From the NCBI GenBank assembly GCA_036496265.1, contig DASXLL010000265.1, positions 1 through 38,385 on the forward strand: a stretch of DNA of 38,385 nt, given 5' to 3'. Shown here piece after piece: positions 22,404 to 29,977 of this stretch. How positions within the stretch are numbered: position 1 is the stretch's first letter; each line of letters starts with the position of its first letter. Source of the DNA: CAYLLN01 sp036496265 (GTDB lineage Bacteria > Planctomycetota > Planctomycetia > Pirellulales > Pirellulaceae). The notes below the pieces were generated by a model. That model made no database searches and was not told where the DNA came from. It saw only the letters and a list, made by a program, of their open reading frames with translations. Both the position numbers and the translations under genes were made by a program.

Positions 22404-24464
22404 ATGCAGCATCCAGCTTTGCAACTCGCGGAATTAGGCTACCGCGTTTTCCCGTTGACACCTGGCCAAAAGACCCCGCTTGTAAATGCTTGGGTCGAGC
22501 ATGCCAGCACGGACGAAACTCAGGTCGCTTTCTGGCTTGAACAGTACCCGACGGCGAATTGGGCGATTGCGACCGATGGATTGATCGTCATTGACATTGA
22601 TCCCGGCGCGGAGCACTGGCCGGATAACGAGGCCCATGCTCGCGACTTAATGGCGACGCCGGTAATTGCTTTAACGCCACGCGGCGGCAAGCACTATTAC
22701 TTTCGGCAGCCGGCCGGCGCGAACATGCGCAATACCCAAAACGGGCAGCTTGCCGAGCACGTCGATACACGGGCTAATGGCGGCTACGTTGCCGCGGCCC
22801 CGTCGATTGTCAACGGCAAAGCCTACAAGTGGGCAGCCGGCGAAATTGACACGCGGCCGGAAGACTTGCCAATCGTGCCGGCGTGGGTCGTTAATCAACT
22901 GTCGCAATCACAGCGCCGGCAAAACACGACGGTCGGCAACGGCGACGGCACAATACCGGACGGTCAACGCAACGGCGCTTTGACACGACTTGCCGGCGCA
23001 ATGCGCCGCGTTGGCGCTACCGAGGCCGATATTCTGGCGGCGATTGCGCACGCGAACGAAACACGCTGCCAGCCGCCACTTGAGCAAAAAGAAATTGAAA
23101 CCATAGCGCACAGCGTCGCCAGCTATCCGCCGGAAGATGTTACCGCCTACCTAACATCGCTCGATATTGACGACATAGCCTTCGAAGGCAAAACGCCCGA
23201 CGATCCCGGCCCATTGCCGGCTGACTTGTTGCACGTTCCTGGCTTTGTTGCTGACGTAGTTGCGCACAACTTGGCCGGCGCGCATAAGGCACAGCCGGTG
23301 CTGGCGATGGCGGCAGCGCTTTCTTTGCTGGCGACACTTACCGGCCGCAAAATTACCGACACGCAAGGCACGCGAACCAATCTGTATTGCATCGGCGTTG
23401 CCGGAACATCGACCGGCAAACAGCGCGCCCGCGAGGTCACTAAAGACATTTTGTATTCCAGCGGGCTGGAAAAAATGATTGGCCCCGAAAGCATTGGCAG
23501 CGCTCAAGGGCTAGTCGGCGCGGTCGAGGCGCAGCCGGCGATACTGTTTCAGCTTGACGAGATAGGCCGCTATCTCAAGACGATGGGCGATGCCAAGGAG
23601 GCATTCCTTTACAACATCATTAGCGTGATGATGCGGCTGTTCACCGACTCCGCGTCGATCTTCCGCAGTGATGCGGTTGTTGACCCGAAACGAATCAAGA
23701 CGATCCATAACCCGCACGCATGCATCTACGGCACAACCACGCCCGACGCGCTCTACAACAGCCTGACGATTGATTCCTTGCAGGACGGTTTTCTTTCCCG
23801 CGTGCTTGTGTTCGAGGGCGACGAAAACGCGGCGAAGCGATGGATCAATAAGCCCACGCTGCCAAAAACGTTGACCGACCAAGCGCGGGCGTGGTCCGAT
23901 TTCTCGCCCGGTGGCAATCTGTCGAGCGTGAATCCTCAACCGCTCGTTGTCGAATCGACGCCGATGGCCCGGCGGATAATGTACAGCTTCGACACGACGG
24001 CGCAGGATGAACAGCGCCGACTCGGCCCCCCGCTAGGCGATTTGTGGCCGCGGGCTGTTGAGAAGGCTAACAAGCTGGCGTTGCTCTATGCGTGCTCGGA
24101 AAATGCTCAAGCGCCGGTCGTGACAGACGCCGCGGCTACGTGGGCGGTAGAGGTCGTGACGCACTTAACGAAACGCCTGGCGTTCCTGGCTTCGCGATGG
24201 GTATCTGAAAATCGGCTGGAGCGGAGTATCAAGCGGATCGAACGGCTAATTGAAACTTCCGGTCCAGGTGGAATCCCGAAAGAGCATTTAACGGATGCAA
24301 CCCAATGGTGCAACAAGCGTGAGCGCGACGAATTCTTGCAAACGCTGATTGAAGCCGGCCGTGTTCGGCTGCAAACGGTTCCGACCCGCGGGCGACCGCG
24401 CACGATGTTTACACACCGGCGGTGGCTTGCTGCCGGCGAGGCGACGGAAGCGACGGCGGTCTAA
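22404..24464 (+). CDS. Prim-Pol primase-polymerase fused to DUF3987 helicase-like domain
   Basis: 686 residues. N-terminal Prim-Pol domain: VFPLTPGQKTPLVNAW, motif I DIDPG (Asp64, Asp66), motif II GGKHYYF (His97) and motif III DTRANGGYVAAAPS (Asp121). A PriCT-1-like segment follows (PDGQRNGALTRLAGAMRRVG to IETIAHSVASYP, residues 186-241). The second half matches DUF3987: a P-loop-like GVAGTSTGKQ (331-340; Gln instead of Ser/Thr after Lys) and a Walker-B-like ILFQLDEIG (380-388). Proteins of this architecture start replication of phages, satellites and plasmids by making primers and unwinding DNA. A candidate origin lies directly downstream. All Prim-Pol catalytic residues are present, so it is probably active. 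Confidence 0.9.
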   Translation: MQHPALQLAELGYRVFPLTPGQKTPLVNAWVEHASTDETQVAFWLEQYPTANWAIATDGLIVIDIDPGAEHWPDNEAHARDLMATPVIALTPRGGKHYYFRQPAGANMRNTQNGQLAEHVDTRANGGYVAAAPSIVNGKAYKWAAGEIDTRPEDLPIVPAWVVNQLSQSQRRQNTTVGNGDGTIPDGQRNGALTRLAGAMRRVGATEADILAAIAHANETRCQPPLEQKEIETIAHSVASYPPEDVTAYLTSLDIDDIAFEGKTPDDPGPLPADLLHVPGFVADVVAHNLAGAHKAQPVLAMAAALSLLATLTGRKITDTQGTRTNLYCIGVAGTSTGKQRAREVTKDILYSSGLEKMIGPESIGSAQGLVGAVEAQPAILFQLDEIGRYLKTMGDAKEAFLYNIISVMMRLFTDSASIFRSDAVVDPKRIKTIHNPHACIYGTTTPDALYNSLTIDSLQDGFLSRVLVFEGDENAAKRWINKPTLPKTLTDQARAWSDFSPGGNLSSVNPQPLVVESTPMARRIMYSFDTTAQDEQRRLGPPLGDLWPRAVEKANKLALLYACSENAQAPVVTDAAATWAVEVVTHLTKRLAFLASRWVSENRLERSIKRIERLIETSGPGGIPKEHLTDATQWCNKRERDEFLQTLIEAGRVRLQTVPTRGRPRTMFTHRRWLAAGEATEATAV

Positions 24465-24628
24465 CCTTACCCCCTTTCCTCCCTTATTCCTGCGGGCCTA
24501 GTACACACAAGGTCACACTGAAAATGGAAATGGGGACCACGGGGAAAGGGAAGTAAGGGTAGTAAGTGTGTGTGTATGTGGTGTGTTAGTAGTGTGTTCT
24601 TGTCTTCAATTCCGAGGAGTTCGTTTGC
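24465..24628. other. Asymmetric spacer after the replication gene (candidate origin)
   Basis: 164 bases. A C/T-rich stretch on the top strand (24467-24490), then a G/A-rich stretch that can pair with part of it (CCCTTTCC with GGAAAGGG), then a run of GT-rich sequence (GTGTGTGTGTATGTGGTGTG at about 24566). Such strand-biased, repeat-like sequence next to a primase-helicase gene is typical of replication origins. A GAGGAG ribosome site for the next gene lies at its end. Confidence 0.4.
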
Positions 24629-24991
24629 ATGAATAAATCCGTTGATTTGCTTTGTGACTGTCTTGAGGAAATTTGCAACGCGATGGAAGCCGGCGATTTC
24701 GGCAAGCCGGGCGAGGCGATCTACGACGAGCTGGATTCGCTCACAACGCTGCTGGCGTTCGTTCGCGACAAGATTGACGAACCGGCAACCTATTTGGCCC
24801 TCGCAACGCAGAACGCTACCGCGGGCCGGCTAATGGCCGACATTCACACGACACTGAAGACACTGGCCGACGCGCGTTATTCGATTGAGGATGCGATGCC
24901 CGACCCGCTGGCTGAGCGGTTGCTTACCGCTGGCAAGATCGAGCGGGCGACGATGCCGACGCCGGAAGCTGAATTGCGGTCGGCTTGTTGA
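24629..24991 (+). CDS. Hypothetical element protein, 120 residues
   Basis: An acidic helical protein opening MNKSVDLLCDCLEEICNAME, with further helices DELDSLTTLLAFVRDKIDEP and LMADIHTTLKTLADARYSIE. A GAGGAG ribosome site lies about 10 bases upstream. No family recognised. Its position after the replication gene hints at a replication-associated role, which is inference. It is followed by a hairpin-rich spacer. Confidence 0.6.
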   Translation: MNKSVDLLCDCLEEICNAMEAGDFGKPGEAIYDELDSLTTLLAFVRDKIDEPATYLALATQNATAGRLMADIHTTLKTLADARYSIEDAMPDPLAERLLTAGKIERATMPTPEAELRSAC

Positions 24992-25007
24992 GACTGACCC
25001 GCCAAAA

Positions 25008-25138
25008 CCCGCGCCGCGGGTAGGTGTCAAAGGTCGAAGCCGCTCAATATCTCGCTCTAGCGGCGTTCCTAATGCGTCAGTTTTTGACGCCAACCGGCTT
25101 TTACGCCGGATTCTCAATAACAGCCGGCGTTGGCCGGC
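25008..25138 (+). promoter_or_regulatory. Cluster of five small inverted repeats
   Basis: In order: CCCGC/GCGGG (25008-25020), GCCGCT/AGCGGC (25039-25064), GCGTCA/TGACGC (25074-25090), CCGGC/GCCGG (25094-25109) and GCCGGC/GCCGGC (25123-25138). All are perfect. It could be a structured RNA leader or part of a replication or regulatory region. Confidence 0.5.
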
Positions 25139-25163
25139 AATCTCTTGCCAAACGGAAAACTGA

Positions 25164-25439
25164 ATGATTGAAGTCGTTTTGCGTCCGAATGTTCTATCGC
25201 CCGCGGAGCGCCGCGAATTTTGCCGAAAGGCGAAAGCCGACCGCTGCGTTTTCGAGGCCGCTGAAATGTTGGCTGAAAACCAGCCCGATACCGCGTTAAA
25301 TAATCTGCGCGACGCGATCTCTCTCGTCGGCCCGGAGCGGTCTTTTTTATGGCTGCGTCACTATGCGGTTACGAAGTTTGGCGTTGCTGGTAGCGCAGTC
25401 GATGCGCTATTGCGCCGCGTAAATGCCCGTGCGGCGTGA
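25164..25439 (+). CDS. Hypothetical element protein, 91 residues
   Basis: MIEVVLRPNVLSPAERREFC opens a mostly helical, basic protein with EAAEMLAENQPDTALNNLRD and a C-terminal helix LLRRVNARAA. A GGAAAA lies upstream. Two helices separated by a Pro/Asp turn recall TPR-type hairpins, but the match is weak. I do not recognise a family. It is one of a short run of small genes preceding the methyltransferase. Confidence 0.55.
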   Translation: MIEVVLRPNVLSPAERREFCRKAKADRCVFEAAEMLAENQPDTALNNLRDAISLVGPERSFLWLRHYAVTKFGVAGSAVDALLRRVNARAA

Positions 25440-25497
25440 GTCTATTACAGTCGGGCCTTTGCCAGGCTGCGCTTTTTGTGTTTTCGAGGAGCTATTC

Positions 25498-25695
25498 GTG
25501 GAAGTGAAGATTGAGGACGGTTTTTTGATCGTCAAGTTACCGTTACAAGAGCCAGCGCCGAGCAGCACTGGCAAGACGTTGGTTGTTGCATCGACTCACG
25601 GCAACGTGCTGACGACGGCGACAGTTGGCGGAAAATTAGTGACGGTTGGATGCAATGCGTATATCAAGGCCGAGAAACCGGGGGCCGTGAAATGA
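25498..25695 (+). CDS. Small protein of a phage-typical type, GTG start
   Basis: 65 residues. The GTG at 25498 follows a strong GAGGAG at 6-7 bases, and the translation starts with a beta pair, VEVKIEDGFLIVKLPLQ, then SSTGKTLVVASTHGNVLTT and VGCNAYIKAEKPG. The frame is open upstream to 25423 but without a comparable ribosome site. Its stop overlaps the methyltransferase start (ATGA), so the two are translationally coupled. Proteins with this SGKTLVVASTHGN core are found in phage-like regions from memory; no function is known. Confidence 0.65.
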   Translation: MEVKIEDGFLIVKLPLQEPAPSSTGKTLVVASTHGNVLTTATVGGKLVTVGCNAYIKAEKPGAVK

Positions 25696-26387
25696 CGCCC
25701 ACATACACCGCGCCGGGCGTCCAGCTCTATCACGCCGATTGCCGCGACGTGCTACCTCACTTGACCAATATCGACGCCGTAATTGCCGACCCGCCGTATG
25801 GCATCGACCACGATACCGACTACGGCCGATTCACTGGCGGCAAAAACCCGTCGCGAGATTTCGGCAAAGCAATCGCCGGGGACGACGAGCCGTTTGATCC
25901 GACGCCTTGGTTGACCTTTCCGAAGGTCATTTTGTTCGGCGCGAATTGCTTTAGCGATCGACTGCCCCTCGGCTCGTGGCTCGTTTGGCTCAAGCGCCGC
26001 GACAATCAGCTCGGCACGTTTATGAGCGACGCCGAGGTTGCCTATATGAAAGGCGGCCACGGCGTTTATTTATTCCGGCACGTGTGGAATGGATTTGACC
26101 GCGAAAGCGAGGCTCGGCAAAAGACATTGCACCCGACACAAAAGCCTGTCGCCCTTATGCGGTGGGCAATCGAGCGGCTTAAGCTAAAGCCCGGCTCGAC
26201 AATTCTTGACCCGTATATGGGCAGCGCCCCGGTCGGAGTCGCTGCATTTGAGGCGGGCCATAAGTACATCGGCATCGAACGTGAGGCCGACCATTTCGCG
26301 ACGGCCGTTCGGCGTTTGAAAGATCGAGCGACACCGTTGTTTGATTCTGCGCCGCAGGTTGAAAACTTGCCGGCCCTTGCCCTTTAA
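25692..26387 (+). CDS. DNA methyltransferase (N4/N6, beta class)
   Basis: 231 residues. Motif IV DPPYG (33-37) comes first; HPTQKP (147-152) and motif I DPYMGSAPVG (173-182) follow, the order of the beta class. The protein moves a methyl group from SAM to adenine N6 or cytosine N4 in DNA. The usual GSGTTG in motif I is GSAPVG here, a change that may reduce SAM binding. No restriction enzyme gene is adjacent, so this is an orphan enzyme; in phages these protect the genome against restriction or mark it. It overlaps the preceding gene by 4 bases. Confidence 0.88.
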   Translation: MTPTYTAPGVQLYHADCRDVLPHLTNIDAVIADPPYGIDHDTDYGRFTGGKNPSRDFGKAIAGDDEPFDPTPWLTFPKVILFGANCFSDRLPLGSWLVWLKRRDNQLGTFMSDAEVAYMKGGHGVYLFRHVWNGFDRESEARQKTLHPTQKPVALMRWAIERLKLKPGSTILDPYMGSAPVGVAAFEAGHKYIGIEREADHFATAVRRLKDRATPLFDSAPQVENLPALAL

Positions 26388-26399
26388 CCGGAGATCCAA

Positions 26400-26594
26400 A
26401 TGGAAACTGTTGAACCACTTTTGATGAAACCAACCGACGCCGCGAAGGCGCTTACGATTTCAGCCCGAAAGCTTTGGTCGTTGACCGCCGGGAATGAAAT
26501 TCCCCACGTTCGCATAGGTAAATCAGTGCGCTACGATCCGGCTGACTTGCGCGCTTGGATCGAAAACCAGAAAATCGCTTCCCGCGGCGTGTGA
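26400..26594 (+). CDS. Excisionase-type helix-turn-helix protein
   Basis: 64 residues, with GGAG upstream. The protein reads MKPTDAAKALTISARKLWSL, then NEIPHVRIGKSVRYDPADLR, the AlpA/HTH_17 (winged HTH) pattern of recombination directionality factors. It lies 39 bases before the integrase gene on the same strand, the usual place for Xis. It should bind near the att site and favour excision. The function is inferred from family and position. Confidence 0.8.
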   Translation: METVEPLLMKPTDAAKALTISARKLWSLTAGNEIPHVRIGKSVRYDPADLRAWIENQKIASRGV

Positions 26595-26633
26595 ACGGAG
26601 GTATCTTCGGCCTAACTGAAAGGCAGGTGATAA

Positions 26634-28079
26634 ATGGCTACGGTTTATCGAGACGAAAGTAAAGGCCGATACTGGTACGCTATGTGGTACGACCATACGG
26701 GCAAGCGGCGGAAAAAATGCACATTGACGACAGATAAATCCGCAGCCGACAGAATCGCTACCAAATATGAAGCCGACGCCGCTCTACGCCGCGACGGCGT
26801 TATCGACACGACGCAGGAGCGAACCGCGGTCGAGAACCGCCGGCCGCTTGCCGAACACGTCGCCGATTACAAGGCTGAGCTAGAGTCCCGGCAAAATTCG
26901 GCCAAGCACGTCAGCATGACGATCAAGCATATCGAGACGGTTATCGTTCACTGTGGGGCAGAGACTATTGCAGACCTGACGAGTGCCGCAGTCCGCCGCG
27001 CTATTCATGCCATACGGCAAGCCGGCAACCTACGAATCAAACGCAAGGGCGACCGCAAGCCAAGTAGCCTGAGAACGTGCAACGCTCATTTAGTGTCGAT
27101 CAAGAGTTTTACCGCCTGGCTGGACGATCAAGAGCGATGCCAACGTGATCCACTACGCGGCCTAAAGGGATTTAATGAGGCAACCGACCGGCGACATGTT
27201 CGCCGCGAGCTGACAGCCGCCGAGTTGGACTATCTTTTGCGGTTCGTCGAGTCATACACGACCGACAATCACAACATGGCCGGTGCTGACCGTGTAATGG
27301 CGTATCGTTTAGCGCTTGGGACCGGCTTTCGGGCAAAGGAATTGCGGTCGCTTATCCCGGCATCGTTCGATTTGGGTGGCGAATCGCCGACGATCAAGGT
27401 TGCCGCTGCTTATTCCAAGCGACGCCGCGACGACACACAACCGATTCGAGCCGACCTTGCCGCCATGTTCAAAGCTTGGCTCGTAGGCAAGCCTCGCGGT
27501 GAAAGGATTTTTGCAGCGATGCCTGGCGACACGGCCCGCATGCTTCGAACCGATCTTGAGCACGCCCGCCAGCAATGGATAAAAGAGGCCGGCGACAACG
27601 CTGCCGAGCGGCTGGCCCGTGAGCAGTCAGACTTTCTTTGTTATCGAAACCATGCTGGCGAGATTGCCGATTTCCATGCCACGCGGCACACGTTCGTTTC
27701 GGCCCTCGCTGGCAGTGGTGCCCCGGTCAAGACCGTTCAAGAGTTGGCCCGCCACAGTACGCCGACGCTTACGTTCGGCCGGTACGCTCATGCGAGGAGC
27801 GCCGACGTGGCTGGCGCTTTAGACGCTCTGACAACCAACGGATGTAAAGATAGGCAATTGTCGGGGGAGCGTGTGGGGGAGCAGTTGAGAGGCGAAATGG
27901 TGCGAGACGGTGCAATTAACGGCGGTGAAAATTCCCTTCTCAAATCAGTTGTTGATGCTGCTGTTTTGACGGAAGTTGAACTAGATTGCGAAGTTATGCG
28001 ACGTATTACTGACCCCGACGACAAGAGGCGCTGGTCGGAGTTGAACCGACGATGGCGGATTTGCAATCCGCTGCCTTAG
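26634..28079 (+). CDS. Tyrosine-type site-specific integrase
   Basis: 481 residues. The N-terminal part (to about 60) resembles the arm-binding domain; a SAM-like core-binding domain covers about 70-170. The catalytic set is complete: Arg233 (GFRAKELRS), His348 and Arg351 (HATRHTF), His374 (LARHST) and Tyr384 (GRYAHA). It integrates the element into tRNA-Cys and excises it, with the Xis-like protein upstream. The end of the frame overlaps the tRNA gene: the last 17 residues are translated from the antisense of the tRNA. In the excised circle this part would change (see 11341-11538). Confidence 0.92.
   Translation: MATVYRDESKGRYWYAMWYDHTGKRRKKCTLTTDKSAADRIATKYEADAALRRDGVIDTTQERTAVENRRPLAEHVADYKAELESRQNSAKHVSMTIKHIETVIVHCGAETIADLTSAAVRRAIHAIRQAGNLRIKRKGDRKPSSLRTCNAHLVSIKSFTAWLDDQERCQRDPLRGLKGFNEATDRRHVRRELTAAELDYLLRFVESYTTDNHNMAGADRVMAYRLALGTGFRAKELRSLIPASFDLGGESPTIKVAAAYSKRRRDDTQPIRADLAAMFKAWLVGKPRGERIFAAMPGDTARMLRTDLEHARQQWIKEAGDNAAERLAREQSDFLCYRNHAGEIADFHATRHTFVSALAGSGAPVKTVQELARHSTPTLTFGRYAHARSADVAGALDALTTNGCKDRQLSGERVGEQLRGEMVRDGAINGGENSLLKSVVDAAVLTEVELDCEVMRRITDPDDKRRWSELNRRWRICNPLP
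27863..27885. repeat. Right copy of the GGGGGAGC tandem repeat (candidate integrase arm site)
   Basis: Identical to 11404-11426 over 23 bases, inside the 3' part of the integrase gene and about 165 bases from the att core. The reading frame differs from that of the left copy, so the match is at DNA level, not protein level. Confidence 0.6.
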
Positions 28080-28097
28080 CCACTTGGCTACAGCGCC
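28026..28097 (-). tRNA. tRNA-Cys (GCA)
   Basis: A 72-base cloverleaf. Acceptor GGCGCTG/CAGCGCC with discriminator U; D arm GCCAAGTGGCTAAGGC; anticodon arm GCGGA-TTGCAAA-TCCGC with anticodon GCA; T arm GTCGG-TTCAACT-CCGAC. CCA is not encoded. U at the discriminator is a cysteine identity element. The 3' half (28026-28068) belongs to the element side and rebuilds the host gene. Confidence 0.97.
28046..28068. other. Right attachment site (attR) inside tRNA-Cys
   Basis: Identical to 11334-11356 except at 28051. The exact 17-base core 28052-28068 covers the anticodon loop and the 3' side of its stem. Confidence 0.85.
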
Positions 28098-28131
28098 TTA
28101 AAGGTTTGCTACTAGTGAGCTTACGAAGTTG

Positions 28132-28160
28132 ATTATAACGGTCAAGAGGAGAAAGTAAGC
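28132..28160 (-). promoter_or_regulatory. Probable promoter of tRNA-Cys
   Basis: A perfect TATAAT on the minus strand (28132-28137) lies 34 bases before the tRNA 5' end, with a weak CTTACT-type -35 16-17 bases upstream. Confidence 0.55.
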
Positions 28161-28472
28161 CGGGCAAAGTGTGCCGGTTCTGCGGCTGGTACTAGTTACA
28201 CCCAGTGGTATCGGCCGTTGGCGGGAAAAAATTGACCGCTTTTTCGTGCTTGGCAAGCGCAAACCAGGCGTTTTCTTGCCTATTGCCCCGGCCTTTTGGC
28301 GGAAATCGCGCAACTGCCCGTCAGTGAGCAAAAAATGCGATTGCACGGCCGCGGCAAATTCCCTCGGGCAGCAGCGGCAGCTAGGATGATTCGCGAGTGC
28401 CGTAACAGGTTCGCCGCTGGCAATGGATTCGGCGGTTTGTGAAACAACAGCTTTGCCGATGAGGAACGAGCA
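28161..28472. other. Intergenic stretch without a supported gene
   Basis: 312 bases between the tRNA promoter and the enolase-family gene. The frames here are low-confidence, without recognisable motifs. A GAGGAACG ribosome site for the next gene occurs near 28460. Confidence 0.4.
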
Positions 28473-29852
28473 ATGACAATTTCGCGTCGAGATTGGTTGT
28501 GGACAATCGGATTCGGAGCCGGCGCTTTCACAGCCGGACGATTTGCGCCGTCGCTACGAGCGCAAGACACGCCGCTGAATCGACTAGCCAAGTCGCGGCG
28601 CGATCTGACGATCAAAGAATTCCGCGTCACGCCGATTGCGCTCCCCGATCCGCCGCTCTTAGCCGCTTCCGGCTGTCACGGACCGTATTACCTGCGCACG
28701 ATCGTCGAAATCGTCACAGCTGACGGCGTCACGGGCGTCGGGGAGACGGGTGGCAGTGAGCGGGCGGTCGCCGAGCTAAAGCAAGCGGCGAGCCACATCG
28801 TCGGCACCAGCGCGCTGGCATATCGGACGTTTCCTGACCGGCCGGCCAAGCTTAGCGCCCGGGCGTATGGTGCCGTCGAAGTCGCCTGCCTCGACGCCAT
28901 CGGCAAAGCGACAGGGTTGCGGCTCTGCGAATTGCTCGGCGGCCCCGTTCGCGAAGAGCCGGAGTTTGCCACGTATCTGTTCTTCCGCTACGCTGCCGAC
29001 AACCCGCTGCTCTTGGCCGACAAGCGGATCGTCGATCACCGCGGGCGCGGCGATAAAGCCCTCGACCAATGGGGCGAAGTGCGATCGCCCGAAGCCATGG
29101 CCGAGCTGGCTTGGAAGCTGCATCAAAAATACGGCTACCGCGTTCACAAGCTCAAAGCCGGTGTGCTCAAGCCGGATGTTGAGTTGGAGGCCCTCAAGGC
29201 CATCGCCGATAAATTCGGCGGTAAGCACCAGGTGCGGATCGATCCCAACGCCCGCTGGTCGGTCGAGACATCCGTGGAAATGGGCCGCGGCATGAAAGAC
29301 CTGCCGCTGGAATACTACGAAGACCCGGTCCGCGGCCAGGAGGCGATGGCTGAGGTGCGCCGCCGCACGAAGCTGCGAATGAGCACCAACATGTGCGTCG
29401 TCGAGTTCGACGACATCGCGCCCGCCATCCGCAATCAACCGATCGACGTCGTCCTCGCCGATCACCACTACTGGGGCGGCATTACCGGCTGCCAAACGCT
29501 CGGCACCATCGCCCGCTCGCTGGGCTGGGTCCTCAGCCAGCACAGCAACAGCCACACGGGTATCTCCATGGCCGCCATGATTCACCTTGCCGCCCTCGTG
29601 CCCGAGCTTACCGTCGCCAGCGACACACATTATCCCTGGCTCGTCGATAGCGCTGAAATCATCGCCGGCGGCAAGCTGCCCATGACCGGCGGCCGCATGA
29701 AAGTGCCCACAGGCCCCGGCCTCGGCGTCGAGCTCAACCGCGACCAACTCGCCCGCGCTGCCGAAGTCTATCAAAAATGCGGCATGCGCGATCGCGATGA
29801 CGCCGGCACCATGCGCATGGTCGAACCCGGCTGGCAACGCAACATTTTTTGA
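28473..29852 (+). CDS. Tat-exported enolase-superfamily dehydratase (glucarate dehydratase-like)
   Basis: 459 residues. The N-terminus is a Tat signal (SRRDWLW, then TIGFGAGAFTAG). An enolase-type N-terminal lid domain precedes the barrel. Likely catalytic residues follow the glucarate dehydratase pattern: Lys226-x-Lys228 (HKLKAG), Asp257 (RIDPN), Glu283 (YEDP), Asn306 (STNMC), Asp330 (LADHHYWGG) and His357 (QHSNSH). The substrate should be a sugar acid such as glucarate, from which water is removed using Mg2+; export to the periplasm is unusual for the family. The start has GAGGAA 6-7 bases upstream. Confidence 0.85.
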   Translation: MTISRRDWLWTIGFGAGAFTAGRFAPSLRAQDTPLNRLAKSRRDLTIKEFRVTPIALPDPPLLAASGCHGPYYLRTIVEIVTADGVTGVGETGGSERAVAELKQAASHIVGTSALAYRTFPDRPAKLSARAYGAVEVACLDAIGKATGLRLCELLGGPVREEPEFATYLFFRYAADNPLLLADKRIVDHRGRGDKALDQWGEVRSPEAMAELAWKLHQKYGYRVHKLKAGVLKPDVELEALKAIADKFGGKHQVRIDPNARWSVETSVEMGRGMKDLPLEYYEDPVRGQEAMAEVRRRTKLRMSTNMCVVEFDDIAPAIRNQPIDVVLADHHYWGGITGCQTLGTIARSLGWVLSQHSNSHTGISMAAMIHLAALVPELTVASDTHYPWLVDSAEIIAGGKLPMTGGRMKVPTGPGLGVELNRDQLARAAEVYQKCGMRDRDDAGTMRMVEPGWQRNIF

Positions 29853-29870
29853 TGTGATCCTATCTCCACT

Positions 29871-29895
29871 AGCCGGGAGCAAACCTGCTCCCGGA
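29871..29895. repeat. GC-rich hairpin repeat, copy A
   Basis: CCGGGAGC (29873-29880) pairs with GCTCCCGG (29887-29894) around AAACCT. It resembles the hairpin at 29926-29950 and is of the dispersed intergenic type. Confidence 0.7.
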
Positions 29896-29925
29896 GAATC
29901 GCCACTGGATTTTCTTCACTCGTTG

Positions 29926-29950
29926 CTCCGGGACCAAGTTTGGTCCCGGC
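29926..29950. repeat. GC-rich hairpin repeat, copy B
   Basis: CCGGGACCA (29928-29936) pairs with TGGTCCCGG (29941-29949) around AGTT, 31 bases from copy A. The two share the plan CCGGGAnC...GnTCCCGG. Confidence 0.7.
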
Positions 29951-29977
29951 TAAAAACCAAAATTGGGAAAACCCGCC

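Larger units (their letters stand above)
11334..28068. mobile_element. Integrated phage-like element in tRNA-Cys (16.7 kb)
   Basis: The boundaries are 23-base direct repeats with one mismatch (11334-11356 and 28046-28068). The right copy is inside an intact tRNA-Cys gene and next to a tyrosine integrase; beyond the left copy, a decayed T-arm-like sequence (GTCGG then divergence) is what remains of the displaced tRNA 3' end. Content: accessory membrane protein, three XRE-type regulators, HNH nuclease, broken sigma-like gene, HTH, tape-measure-like protein, two structural-type proteins, HK97 capsid, prohead protease, Prim-Pol/DUF3987, methyltransferase, Xis-like HTH, integrase. No terminase, portal or lysis gene is recognisable. 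It may be a capsid-encoding satellite or a reduced prophage. Confidence 0.88.

Noticed and set aside
24885..25163. A 92-codon plus-strand frame overlapping the 24629 gene and its spacer
   Set aside because: Arg/Ser-rich, no ribosome site, and it overlaps a better gene and the inverted repeats.
28776..29882. A 368-codon minus-strand open frame opposite the enolase-family gene
   Set aside because: Shadow of a gene with complete catalytic residues; no ribosome site or motif.
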